Assembly (NCBI RefSeq): GCF_005280585.1
Contig: NZ_SZVO01000005.1
Coordinates: forward strand, 124,001 to 188,000
DNA: 64,000 nucleotides
Origin: Dyadobacter frigoris
GTDB taxonomy: Bacteria > Bacteroidota > Bacteroidia > Cytophagales > Spirosomataceae
Reading direction: 5' to 3'
Below the pieces are notes generated by a model, which had not been told where the DNA came from, did no database searches, and was given only the letters and a program-made list of their open reading frames with translations. Made by a program: the position numbers and the translations under genes. Below, in pieces: positions 45,722 through 56,179 of this stretch. How positions within the stretch are numbered: position 1 is the first letter of the stretch; every line of letters starts with the position of its first letter.

Positions 45722-47380
45722 TTATTTCTTCAGAGCTTCTTCCACCGGATTTCCAATATTTCCACTAGGAGGTAAAATATGAAGTAAGGAAGAAATCGTT
45801 GATGCGATATCAGAAACAGAAGTACGTCTCAGCGTTTCACCTTTGTTAATTCCCCACCCATATAAAACAAATGGAACCTGTGTGTCATAATTGTAAGGCG
45901 TTCCATGTGAAGTACCTGTTGACGTACCATAAAACCATCCCGGCTGTGTCACAATTTGAATATCTCCGCTTCTTTTTGCGTTGACATTATTTTTGTAAAG
46001 TTCAAGCTGATAGGTATTTAAAGGCGCTCTTCCCATATCACTCAAATTAATCACATCTGCGATGCCATCAACTGGCAAAAGTGCTTCACGCACAACTTCA
46101 TAAACATTGGTAATATTGATCTTTTTCTGCTTCAACAAAGCATGATCCAGATACAACTGATTGTTATCATTGCCTTTGATAAAATCACCTTTCCCAAAAT
46201 TTTCTTCCAATGCTTTTTTTACAATATCACCCAAAACTGTTCGGCTGGCAAGTCCGGCCGGAAGTTTATGTTCCCTGGCAAATCCCGGAACATCCACTAC
46301 CCCATGGTCTGCTGTAAGAAAAACGGTATAATTTCCTTTTCCTGTCCAGCTATCTAAAAATGAAAACAATTCAGCAAACTCACGGTCCAGTTTAAGATAA
46401 TCATCTTCCTGTTCAACAGAATTTGGCCCGGCCATATGTCCGATTTTATCAGGAGAAGAAAAACTTACGACCAGGAAATCCGTGTCTGCACCTTTTCCAA
46501 GTTTTTCACCTTTAATAGCTTCAATCGCCATTTCTTTGGTAATCGTATTTCCCCATGGTGTGCTTGTAACAGTACCAAAAACATCACCGGCAAAACCTGC
46601 CAGCTCAAAAGGAAAAACAGGTTTTTTAGCTCCCGGAAGTTTTCCTTCCCAGGCAACATCGTCAGGCGTACTTTGGGTATATTGTTCTATTGGATTTAAT
46701 AACTGCCAGCCTTTTTTCAAATATTCAGAAGGCATTTTTTTAGCATTATAATCTTTCGCCCATTGCGGAAGATCATTCATATAAAAAGTACTTGTAACCC
46801 AGTTTCCCGTATTTGAATCAAACCAGTATGAAGCGTTCGCAGTATGTCCGGCTGGCAAAATAGAACCGCGGTCCTTAATAGCAACGCCAATTGTTTTTGA
46901 ACGAAAATTGGTAGCAATTCTTAGCTGATCAGTAACCGTGCTTGTCAATAAATTCTTTGGAGACATTTTACCAACGCTGACGTTAGTGCTTCCAATCGTT
47001 TTTACCGTGCTGTCTTCCACACAATAAACACCTTTTGCAGCATTCTGGTCGTACCATTCATTTCCGATTATTCCGTTGATTGCAGGGACCGATCCTGTGT
47101 AAATGGATGCGTGTCCGGCCGCTGTTACCGTTAAAGCGTAGCTGTAATGATTGTTCCGGCAATTGAAACCTTCGTTCATAAAACGCTTTAATCCGCCTTC
47201 TACATATTTATCATAATACCGGTAGAGGTAGTCGTAACGCATTTGGTCAACAACAATACCGACCACCAATTTTGGACGCGCAAGTGTTTTTGAACTGGAT
47301 ACTGTTGTTTTTTTTGGTGTTTGGGCAGCAACGGAAAAAGTTGCCAACATCCCCATCACCCAGAAGGATAATTTTCTCAC
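45722..47380 (-). CDS. PafA-like alkaline phosphatase (copy A)
   Basis: A 552-residue exported phosphatase of the alkaline phosphatase superfamily. The signal peptide ends SVAAQ; the start codon is GTG at 47380. Zinc ligands include Asp45 in VVDQMRYD, the Asp-His pair in TADHGVVD and His in SHGTPYN. The nucleophile is a Thr in ALTVTAAGH (84 or 86), and Lys169/Arg171 in KDRGSILPAGH match the monoester-specific Lys and Arg of PafA. Such enzymes release phosphate outside the cell. It lies 132 bases downstream of a paralogue. Confidence 0.92.
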   Translation of the reverse strand: MRKLSFWVMGMLATFSVAAQTPKKTTVSSSKTLARPKLVVGIVVDQMRYDYLYRYYDKYVEGGLKRFMNEGFNCRNNHYSYALTVTAAGHASIYTGSVPAINGIIGNEWYDQNAAKGVYCVEDSTVKTIGSTNVSVGKMSPKNLLTSTVTDQLRIATNFRSKTIGVAIKDRGSILPAGHTANASYWFDSNTGNWVTSTFYMNDLPQWAKDYNAKKMPSEYLKKGWQLLNPIEQYTQSTPDDVAWEGKLPGAKKPVFPFELAGFAGDVFGTVTSTPWGNTITKEMAIEAIKGEKLGKGADTDFLVVSFSSPDKIGHMAGPNSVEQEDDYLKLDREFAELFSFLDSWTGKGNYTVFLTADHGVVDVPGFAREHKLPAGLASRTVLGDIVKKALEENFGKGDFIKGNDNNQLYLDHALLKQKKINITNVYEVVREALLPVDGIADVINLSDMGRAPLNTYQLELYKNNVNAKRSGDIQIVTQPGWFYGTSTGTSHGTPYNYDTQVPFVLYGWGINKGETLRRTSVSDIASTISSLLHILPPSGNIGNPVEEALKK

Positions 47381-47512
47381 GATTCAGGATATTAATTTAT
47401 TGGTGTCAATAATCATTGCACAATGGACAAAGGTCAAAATCAAAACTGGAAATAATCTGGAATTTATGCCAAATTAAAAATGATAATTTAAAGACTTACC
47501 GTTGTCTGACTA

Positions 47513-49186
47513 TCAGTTTTTCTTCAAAGCCTCTTCAACAGGATTTCCAACATTTCCGCTTGGTGGTAAAATATGAAGCAATGCTGAAATTGTAGGTGCG
47601 ATATCCGCAATGGTTGTCCGGCGTAAAGTCTCGCCCTTATTTACTCCCCAGCCATAGAGCAGGAAAGGAACATGCGTATCATAATTGTAAGGCGTGCCAT
47701 GATCCGTTCCCGTTGCGCCACCTGCAAACCAGCCTGGCTGAACGATAATCTGAAGGTCGCCGCTTCTTTTCGCGTTCACATTATTTTTAAACAATTCCAG
47801 TTGATAAGTATTCAGCGGCGCTTTATTCATATCAGTCAAATTCAACACATCAGCAATTCCTTCAATCGGCAACAAGGCAGTTCTGACTATCTCGATAGCC
47901 TCTGCCATCGAAATTTTCTTTTCTTTCAAAAGTTTATGATCGAGATACCATTGGTAGTTTTCACTTGCCAAAACAAAATCGCCCTTACCAAAAGCATCAG
48001 CTAATGATTTTTTGACTGTTTCGTCAATTTTTACAGCGTCCAGCAAGCCGGCAGGTAATTTATGTTCTTTCCAAAACGCAGGAACATCGGCTCCTCCATG
48101 ATCTGCGGTCAGGAAAACCGTATAATTCCCTTTGCCAACCCAACCATCCAGAAAAGTAAGCATTTCGGCAAATTCCATATCCAGTTTCAGATAGTTATCT
48201 TCCTGCTCAACCGATGTCGGGCCAAAAGCATGGCCAATTCTGTCGGGTGAAGAAAAACTTACAGCCAGAAAATCAGTATCTTTTCCTTTCCCAAGATTTT
48301 CACCTTTGATCGCCGCAATTGCCATATCTTTTGTCATCGTATTTCCCCAGGGCGTAGTCGTAACCACACCGAATGCATCACCCGCCAACCCAGCAAGTTC
48401 ATAAGGAAAAACAGGTTTGGCTACACCCGGAAGTTTCCCTTCCCAAGGTTCATCATCAGGCGTACTTTCGGTATATTGTTCAATGGGTAAAAGTGTTTTC
48501 CAACCTCTTTTCAGATATTCCGAAGGCATTTTTTTATCATTATAATCCTGAACCCACTTTGGAAGTTCGTTCATGTAATACGTACTGGTCACAAAATTTC
48601 CGGTTTTTGAATCAAACCAGTAAGCCCCGTTTGCAGCATGTCCGGCAGGAAGAATCGAGGCTCTGTCCTTGATAGCAATACCAATCGTTTTGGAACGAAA
48701 ATTAGTAGCAATTCTTAACTGATCAGTTACGGTACTGGTTAAAAGATTTTTAGGCGACATTTTGCCTGCCGTTACATTATTACTTCCAACCGTGGCAACG
48801 TCATGATCATCGGTACAATACACTTTCCGACCTGTTGCCTTATCAAACCAGTCATTTCCAACAATCCCGTTTATTGCCGGCAAAGAACCACTATACACCG
48901 CGGAATGACCTGCTGCTGTAACCGTTAAAGCATAATGATAATGATTGTTACGACAGTTGAAACCATCGTTGATCAGTCTTTTCAGGCCGCCTTCGGAATA
49001 TTTATTGTAAAAACGGTACAAATAATCGTAACGCATCTGATCCACCACAATACCTACGACAAGTTTTGGCCGGGCAAGTGTTGTAGATTTAGAAATGTTT
49101 TTAGGAGGGATTTGTGCATAAACCAAAGAACTTAGCATGCAACCCATGACCAAAACATGCAGAAATAAGTTGGGTATACGTTTCAT
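47513..49186 (-). CDS. PafA-like alkaline phosphatase (copy B)
   Basis: A 557-residue paralogue of the downstream phosphatase, alike along its full length, with Asp49 in VVDQMRYD, Thr in ALTVTAAGH, Lys173/Arg175 in KDRASILPAGH and DHGGAD. The signal MKRIPNLFLHVLVMGCMLSS ends VYAQ; the VMGC within it could also serve as a lipobox. Both copies keep all predicted catalytic residues, so both are probably active, and they may differ in substrate, location or regulation. Confidence 0.92.
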   Translation of the reverse strand: MKRIPNLFLHVLVMGCMLSSLVYAQIPPKNISKSTTLARPKLVVGIVVDQMRYDYLYRFYNKYSEGGLKRLINDGFNCRNNHYHYALTVTAAGHSAVYSGSLPAINGIVGNDWFDKATGRKVYCTDDHDVATVGSNNVTAGKMSPKNLLTSTVTDQLRIATNFRSKTIGIAIKDRASILPAGHAANGAYWFDSKTGNFVTSTYYMNELPKWVQDYNDKKMPSEYLKRGWKTLLPIEQYTESTPDDEPWEGKLPGVAKPVFPYELAGLAGDAFGVVTTTPWGNTMTKDMAIAAIKGENLGKGKDTDFLAVSFSSPDRIGHAFGPTSVEQEDNYLKLDMEFAEMLTFLDGWVGKGNYTVFLTADHGGADVPAFWKEHKLPAGLLDAVKIDETVKKSLADAFGKGDFVLASENYQWYLDHKLLKEKKISMAEAIEIVRTALLPIEGIADVLNLTDMNKAPLNTYQLELFKNNVNAKRSGDLQIIVQPGWFAGGATGTDHGTPYNYDTHVPFLLYGWGVNKGETLRRTTIADIAPTISALLHILPPSGNVGNPVEEALKKN

Positions 49187-49554
49187 AGGGAATCAGTTAA
49201 ATAAATTTGCTCTTTATAAAGCCCGAAAATGTATTTCTAAAATCTGTTGAAACAGGAATATCTAATCCGGCTTCAAATATATACTACTTAATTATTTGTT
49301 CAGACCAATTTTAGTTTAACAAATAATTACCTCCTTGACAAAAGCCTGAATGTTTATTCTTTACCTTTATTAAGAAGACAAAAATAGCATTATTAACCCT
49401 ATTTGGCTTTAAATTCTGACATGAACGCAACAATCACTGGGGTAACTGGTGTATATCTTAAAAGAAAGCACGACGCCGTTCCATATTTTTATTAAATCTG
49501 TGGGAATTCAGCAATAAGATTCTCAGTTTTGTTACCATAATCCTAAATAATCGA
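49187..49554. other. 368-base gap with one hairpin and no supported gene
   Basis: AT-rich sequence. It contains a hairpin with perfect 12-base arms TAATTATTTGTT and AACAAATAATTA (49289-49329). A 24-codon frame beginning MNATITGVTGVYL (from 49422) has no other support; it faintly recalls the start of a VOC-fold protein and could be a relic. Confidence 0.5.
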
Positions 49555-49947
49555 ATGTCCAGTAAAATTAGAATCAGCCACATCGTTTCAGCTTTTACCA
49601 TAATCATTTTGGCAGGTTGCGCCTCCGGAATGCCTATTTCAACCAGTAAAAAATATCCGATTGAAGTTCTGTACGAAAATCAGTCACTTGACCGTCCGTA
49701 TTCAGAAATTGGCTGGGTGGAAATCAGCAGTGAAGATTCCCTGACTGCAAGACAAACGAGCAACCGGAAAATGATGTACCGTGGAAATGATGCTGAAACA
49801 AAGGAACTTCTGGCTGCAAGGCTTGTTATGAAAGCACAAAAAATCGGAGCGAGCGCCCTTATCAATGTACAGTACAAATATTACACTTCGGTAAAAAAGG
49901 AAGGTTATATCATGAAAGGTTTGGCCGTAAGATTTAGAGGGGAATAA
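49555..49947 (+). CDS. Small putative lipoprotein of unknown function
   Basis: A 130-residue protein with a lipoprotein signal: hydrophobic stretch SAFTIIILAGC with lipobox LAGC (Cys at about 23). The second half ELLAARLVMKAQKIGASALI then INVQYKYYTS recalls YbjQ/YajQ-like heavy-metal-binding or DUF4156 lipoproteins, where such a helix precedes a beta-hairpin. It lies 22 bases before the thioesterase gene in the same direction. Function is unknown. Confidence 0.72.
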   Translation: MSSKIRISHIVSAFTIIILAGCASGMPISTSKKYPIEVLYENQSLDRPYSEIGWVEISSEDSLTARQTSNRKMMYRGNDAETKELLAARLVMKAQKIGASALINVQYKYYTSVKKEGYIMKGLAVRFRGE

Positions 49948-49969
49948 CTAAAAAGCTTAATCAAAAAAA

Positions 49970-50497
49970 ATGCTTTTCACAGGAGATTTATCAAAAATGC
50001 CCGTTGAGGCAGAATCACGGGTTATCGTTCGTTTTCAGGACTGTGATCCGCTCATGCACCTGAACAATTCGAAATACTTTGAATATTTTTTCAATGCCAG
50101 AGAAGACCAGGTTTCCAAACTTTACGGATTCAGCTTTGAGGCGATGTTCCGGGAGCTGAAAACCAGCTGGGTCGTTTATCAGCATCAGATTGCATACGTT
50201 CGTCCGGCACTTATCAGCGAATGGACGCGCATTACTTCACGGGTTATTCATTATAATGAGGACACGATGGTCACTGAGTATTTCATGACCAACGATCAGC
50301 GTACGGAATTGAAAACTATGCTCTGGACAACCTCAAAACATATCAGTATTTTAACGGGAAAAAGAGTGCCGCACAATCAGGAAGTGATGGATTATCTGGC
50401 AGCTACCTGCGTACCCAATATTGATTTCCCGAATCTGCAATTCAACGACCGGATTCATGAAATAAAATATGCGCTTTCACAGAGAACTAACGCATAA
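49970..50497 (+). CDS. Acyl-CoA thioesterase, hotdog fold (4HBT family)
   Basis: A 175-residue hotdog-fold thioesterase of the 4-hydroxybenzoyl-CoA thioesterase group. The active-site stretch FQDCDPLMHLNNSKYFEYF carries the conserved Asp (24 or 26) and the LNN that begins the central helix. It would hydrolyse acyl-CoA or acyl-ACP in the cytoplasm. Its end overlaps the convergent tamB stop by 11 bases. Substrate unknown. Confidence 0.88.
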   Translation: MLFTGDLSKMPVEAESRVIVRFQDCDPLMHLNNSKYFEYFFNAREDQVSKLYGFSFEAMFRELKTSWVVYQHQIAYVRPALISEWTRITSRVIHYNEDTMVTEYFMTNDQRTELKTMLWTTSKHISILTGKRVPHNQEVMDYLAATCVPNIDFPNLQFNDRIHEIKYALSQRTNA

Positions 50498-53400
50498 GTT
50501 CTTTTCTGGAAATCAACTTGTTCGTACTCGTATCCTTATCAGCCGAGTCTGCAGGAATTGGAATTGGCAGTACATATGGAACTTGCAACGTAGGTTTGGG
50601 CATTGGTTTGAAACGGTTGAAACTATGTGTAAACTGCATACTTACACCGCCGGTTGTGAGTGTATTGTTAAGGTATAATGGATTTTGAATGTTCCTGTTA
50701 TACGCTTTTGCACGAATTGAACCATTTGGAGTTAACCAATATTCCAGCGTCCATTCTCCCAGAATACTCGTCGCATCGTATTGACCGGTTCCTGTTACAC
50801 CGGAACTGATCCGCCCGTCGCGTGTGATACGGAAACGGTCATTTAAGAAACGATAGGAAAAACGAAGCTGAAGATTATTCAAGGCATTCTGATCAAGGGA
50901 AAGTCCGCTTACACCTACTTCCAGTTTTTCATTCAGTGTTGAGGCCCAGCGACTGATTTGATTTGAAACCAGCTCGCTGATGCTGTTTCCTACGAAATTC
51001 TGGCTGTTCGCCGCATTTACTTCCGGCAGCAGCTGATTTACAACCAGCAAACTACTTACCTGCCTGCTAAGCTCCTGCTCATCCGATTTCAATTTTGTCT
51101 GAAAAGCTTCAAGCTGTCCACGCAACACACTTAAAGATGGATTGTCAAGTATTTGCAGATCATATTTTATCAGCGGCGACATAAGCCTGTCTGATAAAGA
51201 AATCGATACTTCAACCGGATAGCGGCGTGATAATGCTGATGCAATCGCTTCGTTTCCTGACACATTGCTTGATGAAGTATTGGGAAGCACACCGGCCAAA
51301 GAAACCAACTGTGTATAACCTGCCTTAACATCGAGCTGCGCGCCGTATGGATCTCCCGACCAAACAATCCGGCTTCCTTTTTTTATGGTAAATTTCTTAT
51401 TTATAACATTTTGTAAAGTGAAATTATAATCTCCCCTATCGATTTCATAAGTTCCGACCATCGTAAAATCACCTTTTGTATCAATATTTAAATTAAGACG
51501 TCCGTTTCCGTTCGCCCGGATAATATCGCCGGTTTGTCTGTCAAATATAATTTCGCAGGTCGCATCCGGTGTCAGGTTGAAATTGAAATTCATCTTGATT
51601 CCTCCCACAACCCGGCTTTGCTGATTATCTTTTTCCAGAATAGTACTATCAATTTTCGGAATCTGGCTCACAAACTGAATATAATCCTGCGTCGCAACTT
51701 CCGTTGCTCCATCCAGAGGAATATGAATCCTGGTTCCTTTATTACTGGTTACGTTGGCTTCAATATTCATATTATCAATCGGACCAAAAATGTTTACAGG
51801 TCCTGTAACATAGGCCGTTCCGTAAAACATTTCATTGTCCTTGACACCTGTGTTGAGGATTTTAAAATTGTGCAAATCCGCATTAAAACCTAAACTGAAA
51901 TATTTAAATCCATCATGAAAAACTCCGCCGCGCAAAGAAGCTGTATTTCCATCAGGATCTGTTAAGGTGATGTTATTAACGGTAATTTCACTTTCAGTAA
52001 AATTGATTTTATCACTAAAAGTAAATATCGATTGCAGATAATCGAACTTCATTCTGCCCTTTTCAACCATAATCGATCCGTCCAGAACCGGCGCATTTAA
52101 AGTCCCCTTAATTAATACAGTTCCATGCGCCTTTCCGCTTACATCAGAAACCAGTTCCTCTGCAAATGGCTCCAAAGCTTTGAAGTCCATATCATTAAAA
52201 ATGGCTTTCAGATTTAAGGTATTCGCAGTTAATTTCGGGCGATAAGAACCAACAACGCTGAATATTCTTTGTGCTCCTTTGGTGAGCTCAGCATCAATTT
52301 GTAATTGGTTGTCAAATTGGTCCCATTCCCCGGTTCCTGCAAAATTGCCAAATTCATAATTTGCATAACCAAGACTTTCAACATTAAAATTGGCATCAAG
52401 GACAACGCTGTTATACACATCACGCATCTTCGCCGAGCCGTCCATAATTCCTGCAAGCTGTGTATTCAAAACTGGATTCAGCGTCCCCAATTTGAAGTTT
52501 TTTATATCAAAAAGCAGCGTGCGGTCGGGATCGGCAGACACAGTTCCGTTCACTGCCAGCCTTTGTTTGCCATTGATCAATCCGAGATTACTAAAAGTTA
52601 TATCCCGGCCAACGATTGAGATAAGGCTGTTTGCAGGCATATTCCATTCCTCATCGAGTAAATTAAGTCTGGAATTTTTAAAACTAATATCAAGACCAGC
52701 TGGCAAAAATCTAATTTCTCCGGCCAGATTTGCCAGATTAGTACTTTTAACTTGCCTGATACCGCCATCAAAATCAATGTGATCAACATCCCAGGTTCCT
52801 TCCAGTTCCAGTTTTTCGGTTGGTACCAAAACACTGATCTGCTGTTTGGTTGAAGTGACAAGCACAGAGGCAAGAACTTCCGCGCTGTTTACAAATTTGG
52901 ACGTGGTAACGTCAACTTCCGACTTTATAAATTCATTTTTTCCGTAACGCGCTGTGTCCGCCGTTGCATTGAAAGATAAAAAGGCAGTGTTATCCATCTT
53001 GAATTTACCTTCCGCTTTTGAACCGTGAGAAACGTAAACGTCCGGACTGATAAAGGCCAGAAACTGTCCTATATTTTTTGTTTCAACTTCGTAATCAATC
53101 TCATAACGCTGCTGGATAATTTTCTTTTCCTTTTTAGCGTAGTACGCGTTTCGGTCAGATTCGTTATCTAAAAAATATAATTGATATTCTTCCAAAACCT
53201 GGCTTACATCTTTCCAGGCACGGGTTGGTACAAAATCACCTTCTACCTTCGCAGTTAAAAATTCACTTTCAAGATTGAGAATTCGTTTGTCAAGCCTTTG
53301 TCTGGAAGAAAATAACAAAGTATCAATAACAAGATTTCTTTCTTTTTTCGGCGTAATTAAAAACGTATTCAGCAGCTTCGCATCGCCTACGAGTTCATCC

Positions 53401-55088
53401 ACTGTGTTTCCGGCAACTTTCACATCCAGCTGAGTCCGAAGCGTAATGGCGTCTTTGGTAAAACCCAATTGCTTAAGATTCGCTTTTTCGATAATACCTT
53501 GCAGATCAAAAGAGTTTTTTGGTTTAGAAAGGTCAAATTCTCCTTCCAGGTTTACGACAAGATTCGAATCCTTCGTACTTACTAACCCATTGAAATACTG
53601 ATTTTGAAGATTTCCTTTTAAGCCAATATTCCGGTAGTCATAATTTTTGAAACCTACCCTGCTCACAACCGCGTCCATGTTCGTAGACGCATTGGCCAGA
53701 TCAAGTCCTTTACCGTGAATCGTTCCGGAAAAATCGAGGCGCTGCCAGGTTTCCGGCTCGTCAATAAGTTTTCCAATTTCAAAATCAGATGTCGCCACTT
53801 CTCCTGAATAGGTGGTTGTTTTTTCATCCGTGATATGAAAAACAAGATCGCCCGACGCTTTTCCAAGTTCCGAGGAAACAGAAGCGTTCACATCAAAATC
53901 CTGGATTGTTCCTTTGAATTTTCCTTCCAAAAGTGTCACACCAAATTTTTGCAGCGTTGGATGTTCATCCCATTCCGGATAATACTGCACGAGATCCACG
54001 GGCAAAATTTTGGAAAGGGAAAGTTGAAGATTCATATCCGGGCCATTATCCGGCAAACCTTTAAAGCCAAGATCTCCCAATAAACGGCTTCCCTGGCCAA
54101 AATGAATATCGGCATGAGATAATTCAAAATCATCAACTCTACCATCAAAATCTCCTGAAACGCGCCAGGTTTCCCTTAACCCATCAACATAAGTTGAGAA
54201 TAAACCCAGATCAGCAGAACTGATTTTGCTATCAACAAAATGCGCCTTTAAAAAAACTTTATGATTGAAATCACCCAGATCACCGGAGCGGTTATAATGA
54301 AAACTGATGTCATTCCCGATAAAAGAATTTCCAATATGAGCGCTCAATTCCTTTAACTCCATCTTTTTCTGACAAAACAAAAAACGGGTATCCAGATCAT
54401 GCATGGTCATTCCTGTCTGCTTGTCAACCGTTTTCATATTTTTTGTCAAAAACGAAATAGTATCGCCCTGAGCAAGGAAATCTTTCAGATCGGCATTAAG
54501 CTTATTCAGCTCAAAATGTGAATAATCAAAAGTCCGGGAGCCCTTATCTCGTGGTTTTCTCGGATCATCATAACGAAAAGTGCCATCGACAATCCTTGAT
54601 TTCCCAATTGTAAAAGGTGTATTGTTTTCCGGAGCATTTGCCGGTCTGGGTATATTGGAAGATGTTAATTCAACGATGCGGTTAATAAACCCGTCAATAT
54701 TCAAATCACCCGACTTTGGGACGACAATTAAATGTACGTTCGGTTGATATAAAGTCACTTCATCCAAGTGTACTTCATTAGCAGAATTCTGGATGATGTT
54801 TTGCATATTCAGGTTAACATCAATCCGCCCGACATCAATCATCTGTTTCTGGCTGGTATCTTTAACCGAAACACCTTCCAGGGAAACTACATCAAACCAT
54901 TTGATATTAACACGTGTTATCTCAATAGGATAACCCATTTTTTCTGAAATCCTGGCGGTTGCAGTTTGAACCAGAAACGTTTGAACCGAAGGAAACTGTA
55001 CGGCAATTGTAACGATCCCCAACGCTAAAAGCGCAAAGATCATGAGCACAACCAGTACATTGGTGATCGCCTTCAAGGATTTTAACAT
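50487..55088 (-). CDS. tamB: Translocation and assembly module protein TamB
   Basis: A 1533-residue envelope protein anchored by one N-terminal helix (about 10-32, LVVLMIFALLALGIVTIAVQ) and made mostly of repetitive beta-strands forming a long groove that spans the periplasm. The C-terminal DUF490/TamB domain (about 1080-1500) includes GRLNLNIDTKGDFTMVGTYE and RGDYNFTLQNVINKKF. It works with a BamA-type protein in outer-membrane protein insertion or moves phospholipids outward. It is divergent from tsaD with a 72-base gap. Longer than the E. coli protein, as usual in Bacteroidota. Confidence 0.92.
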   Translation of the reverse strand: MLKSLKAITNVLVVLMIFALLALGIVTIAVQFPSVQTFLVQTATARISEKMGYPIEITRVNIKWFDVVSLEGVSVKDTSQKQMIDVGRIDVNLNMQNIIQNSANEVHLDEVTLYQPNVHLIVVPKSGDLNIDGFINRIVELTSSNIPRPANAPENNTPFTIGKSRIVDGTFRYDDPRKPRDKGSRTFDYSHFELNKLNADLKDFLAQGDTISFLTKNMKTVDKQTGMTMHDLDTRFLFCQKKMELKELSAHIGNSFIGNDISFHYNRSGDLGDFNHKVFLKAHFVDSKISSADLGLFSTYVDGLRETWRVSGDFDGRVDDFELSHADIHFGQGSRLLGDLGFKGLPDNGPDMNLQLSLSKILPVDLVQYYPEWDEHPTLQKFGVTLLEGKFKGTIQDFDVNASVSSELGKASGDLVFHITDEKTTTYSGEVATSDFEIGKLIDEPETWQRLDFSGTIHGKGLDLANASTNMDAVVSRVGFKNYDYRNIGLKGNLQNQYFNGLVSTKDSNLVVNLEGEFDLSKPKNSFDLQGIIEKANLKQLGFTKDAITLRTQLDVKVAGNTVDELVGDAKLLNTFLITPKKERNLVIDTLLFSSRQRLDKRILNLESEFLTAKVEGDFVPTRAWKDVSQVLEEYQLYFLDNESDRNAYYAKKEKKIIQQRYEIDYEVETKNIGQFLAFISPDVYVSHGSKAEGKFKMDNTAFLSFNATADTARYGKNEFIKSEVDVTTSKFVNSAEVLASVLVTSTKQQISVLVPTEKLELEGTWDVDHIDFDGGIRQVKSTNLANLAGEIRFLPAGLDISFKNSRLNLLDEEWNMPANSLISIVGRDITFSNLGLINGKQRLAVNGTVSADPDRTLLFDIKNFKLGTLNPVLNTQLAGIMDGSAKMRDVYNSVVLDANFNVESLGYANYEFGNFAGTGEWDQFDNQLQIDAELTKGAQRIFSVVGSYRPKLTANTLNLKAIFNDMDFKALEPFAEELVSDVSGKAHGTVLIKGTLNAPVLDGSIMVEKGRMKFDYLQSIFTFSDKINFTESEITVNNITLTDPDGNTASLRGGVFHDGFKYFSLGFNADLHNFKILNTGVKDNEMFYGTAYVTGPVNIFGPIDNMNIEANVTSNKGTRIHIPLDGATEVATQDYIQFVSQIPKIDSTILEKDNQQSRVVGGIKMNFNFNLTPDATCEIIFDRQTGDIIRANGNGRLNLNIDTKGDFTMVGTYEIDRGDYNFTLQNVINKKFTIKKGSRIVWSGDPYGAQLDVKAGYTQLVSLAGVLPNTSSSNVSGNEAIASALSRRYPVEVSISLSDRLMSPLIKYDLQILDNPSLSVLRGQLEAFQTKLKSDEQELSRQVSSLLVVNQLLPEVNAANSQNFVGNSISELVSNQISRWASTLNEKLEVGVSGLSLDQNALNNLQLRFSYRFLNDRFRITRDGRISSGVTGTGQYDATSILGEWTLEYWLTPNGSIRAKAYNRNIQNPLYLNNTLTTGGVSMQFTHSFNRFKPMPKPTLQVPYVLPIPIPADSADKDTSTNKLISRKELMR

Positions 55089-55109
55089 ATATAGCTTCGC
55101 AGCATATTC

Positions 55110-55141
55110 CTGCGTATCTTATCGTTAATTGCTTATTTTTG
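55110..55141 (+). promoter_or_regulatory. Possible tsaD promoter
   Basis: TATTTTTG at 55134-55141 matches TAnnTTTG exactly, 19 bases before the ATG. The -33 position carries CTG instead of TTG with a 21-base spacer, so the match is partial. Confidence 0.45.
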
Positions 55142-55160
55142 CGAATATTATTCAAATTTC

Positions 55161-56159
55161 ATGAACATCCTCGCGATAGAATCGTCTTGTGACGAAACCT
55201 CGGCCTCTGTTTTATCTAACGGCAAAATTTGCTCCAATGTTGTTGCTACGCAACTCATTCATACACAATATGGCGGCGTAGTTCCGGAATTGGCGTCACG
55301 CGCGCATCAGCAACATATTCTGCCCGTGGTAGATAAAGCTTTGACTGATGCAAAAGTAACAAAAAAAGACCTCGATGCCATCGCTTTTACGAAAGGACCC
55401 GGTTTATTAGGCGCTTTACTGGTCGGAACTTCCTTTGCCAAATCCATGGCGCTTGGCCTCGGCCTGCCGCTTATTGAAGTAAATCATATGCAGGCGCACG
55501 TTTTGGCACACTTTATTCAGGACCCAAAACCGGAATTTCCTTTTTTATGCCTGACTGTAAGCGGCGGTCACACCCAGATTGTAAAAGTGACCAGTCCTTT
55601 GAAAATGGAAGTTATCGGACAAACGAGGGACGATGCTGTTGGGGAAGCTTTTGATAAAACAGCAAAATTGCTGGATCTGCCTTACCCTGGCGGCCCTTTG
55701 ATAGATAAATATGCCAAAACCGGAAATCCGCTGGCTTATGCTTTTCCATTACCCGAAATGCCGGAGCTCGATTTTTCTTTCAGTGGTATTAAAACTTCTT
55801 TTATGTATTTTCTACAAAAAAAAGTTCGTGAAAATCCGAATTTTATTCAGGAAAATATTGAAGATATTTGCGCCAGCGTTCAGCATACACTGGTTAATAT
55901 TCTTTTGAAAAAATTAAAAAAAGCTGCCAAAGAAACCGGAATTAAGGAAATCGCCATTGCCGGTGGTGTATCCGCCAATTCAGGATTAAGGACATCACTT
56001 CTTGAACTTGGGCAACAATTAAACTGGAAAGTATACATTCCCGATTTTGAATATTGCACGGATAATGCCGCAATGATTGCTATGGCGGCTCATTATAAAT
56101 ATTTAAATGCTGATTTTTGTAACCAGACGGTAAGTCCGATGGCCAGAATGGAATTTTAA
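55161..56159 (+). CDS. tsaD: tRNA threonylcarbamoyladenosine transferase TsaD
   Basis: A 332-residue ASKHA-fold protein that transfers the threonylcarbamoyl group to A37 of tRNAs reading ANN codons, with TsaB and TsaE. Landmarks: AIESSCDETSASVL at the start, the metal-binding HMQAHVLAH, SGGHTQIV and the GGVSANSGLR loop, with CTDNAAMIA near the end. Full length. It starts a co-directional run with the MOSC and membrane protein genes, with gaps of 20 and 10 bases. Confidence 0.97.
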   Translation: MNILAIESSCDETSASVLSNGKICSNVVATQLIHTQYGGVVPELASRAHQQHILPVVDKALTDAKVTKKDLDAIAFTKGPGLLGALLVGTSFAKSMALGLGLPLIEVNHMQAHVLAHFIQDPKPEFPFLCLTVSGGHTQIVKVTSPLKMEVIGQTRDDAVGEAFDKTAKLLDLPYPGGPLIDKYAKTGNPLAYAFPLPEMPELDFSFSGIKTSFMYFLQKKVRENPNFIQENIEDICASVQHTLVNILLKKLKKAAKETGIKEIAIAGGVSANSGLRTSLLELGQQLNWKVYIPDFEYCTDNAAMIAMAAHYKYLNADFCNQTVSPMARMEF

Positions 56160-56179
56160 ATACGACAAAACCTTAGATC

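Noticed and set aside
49422..49496. 24-codon gene (MNATITGVTG...)
   Set aside because: Too short, with no domain, promoter or conservation evidence visible; noted only within the gap description.
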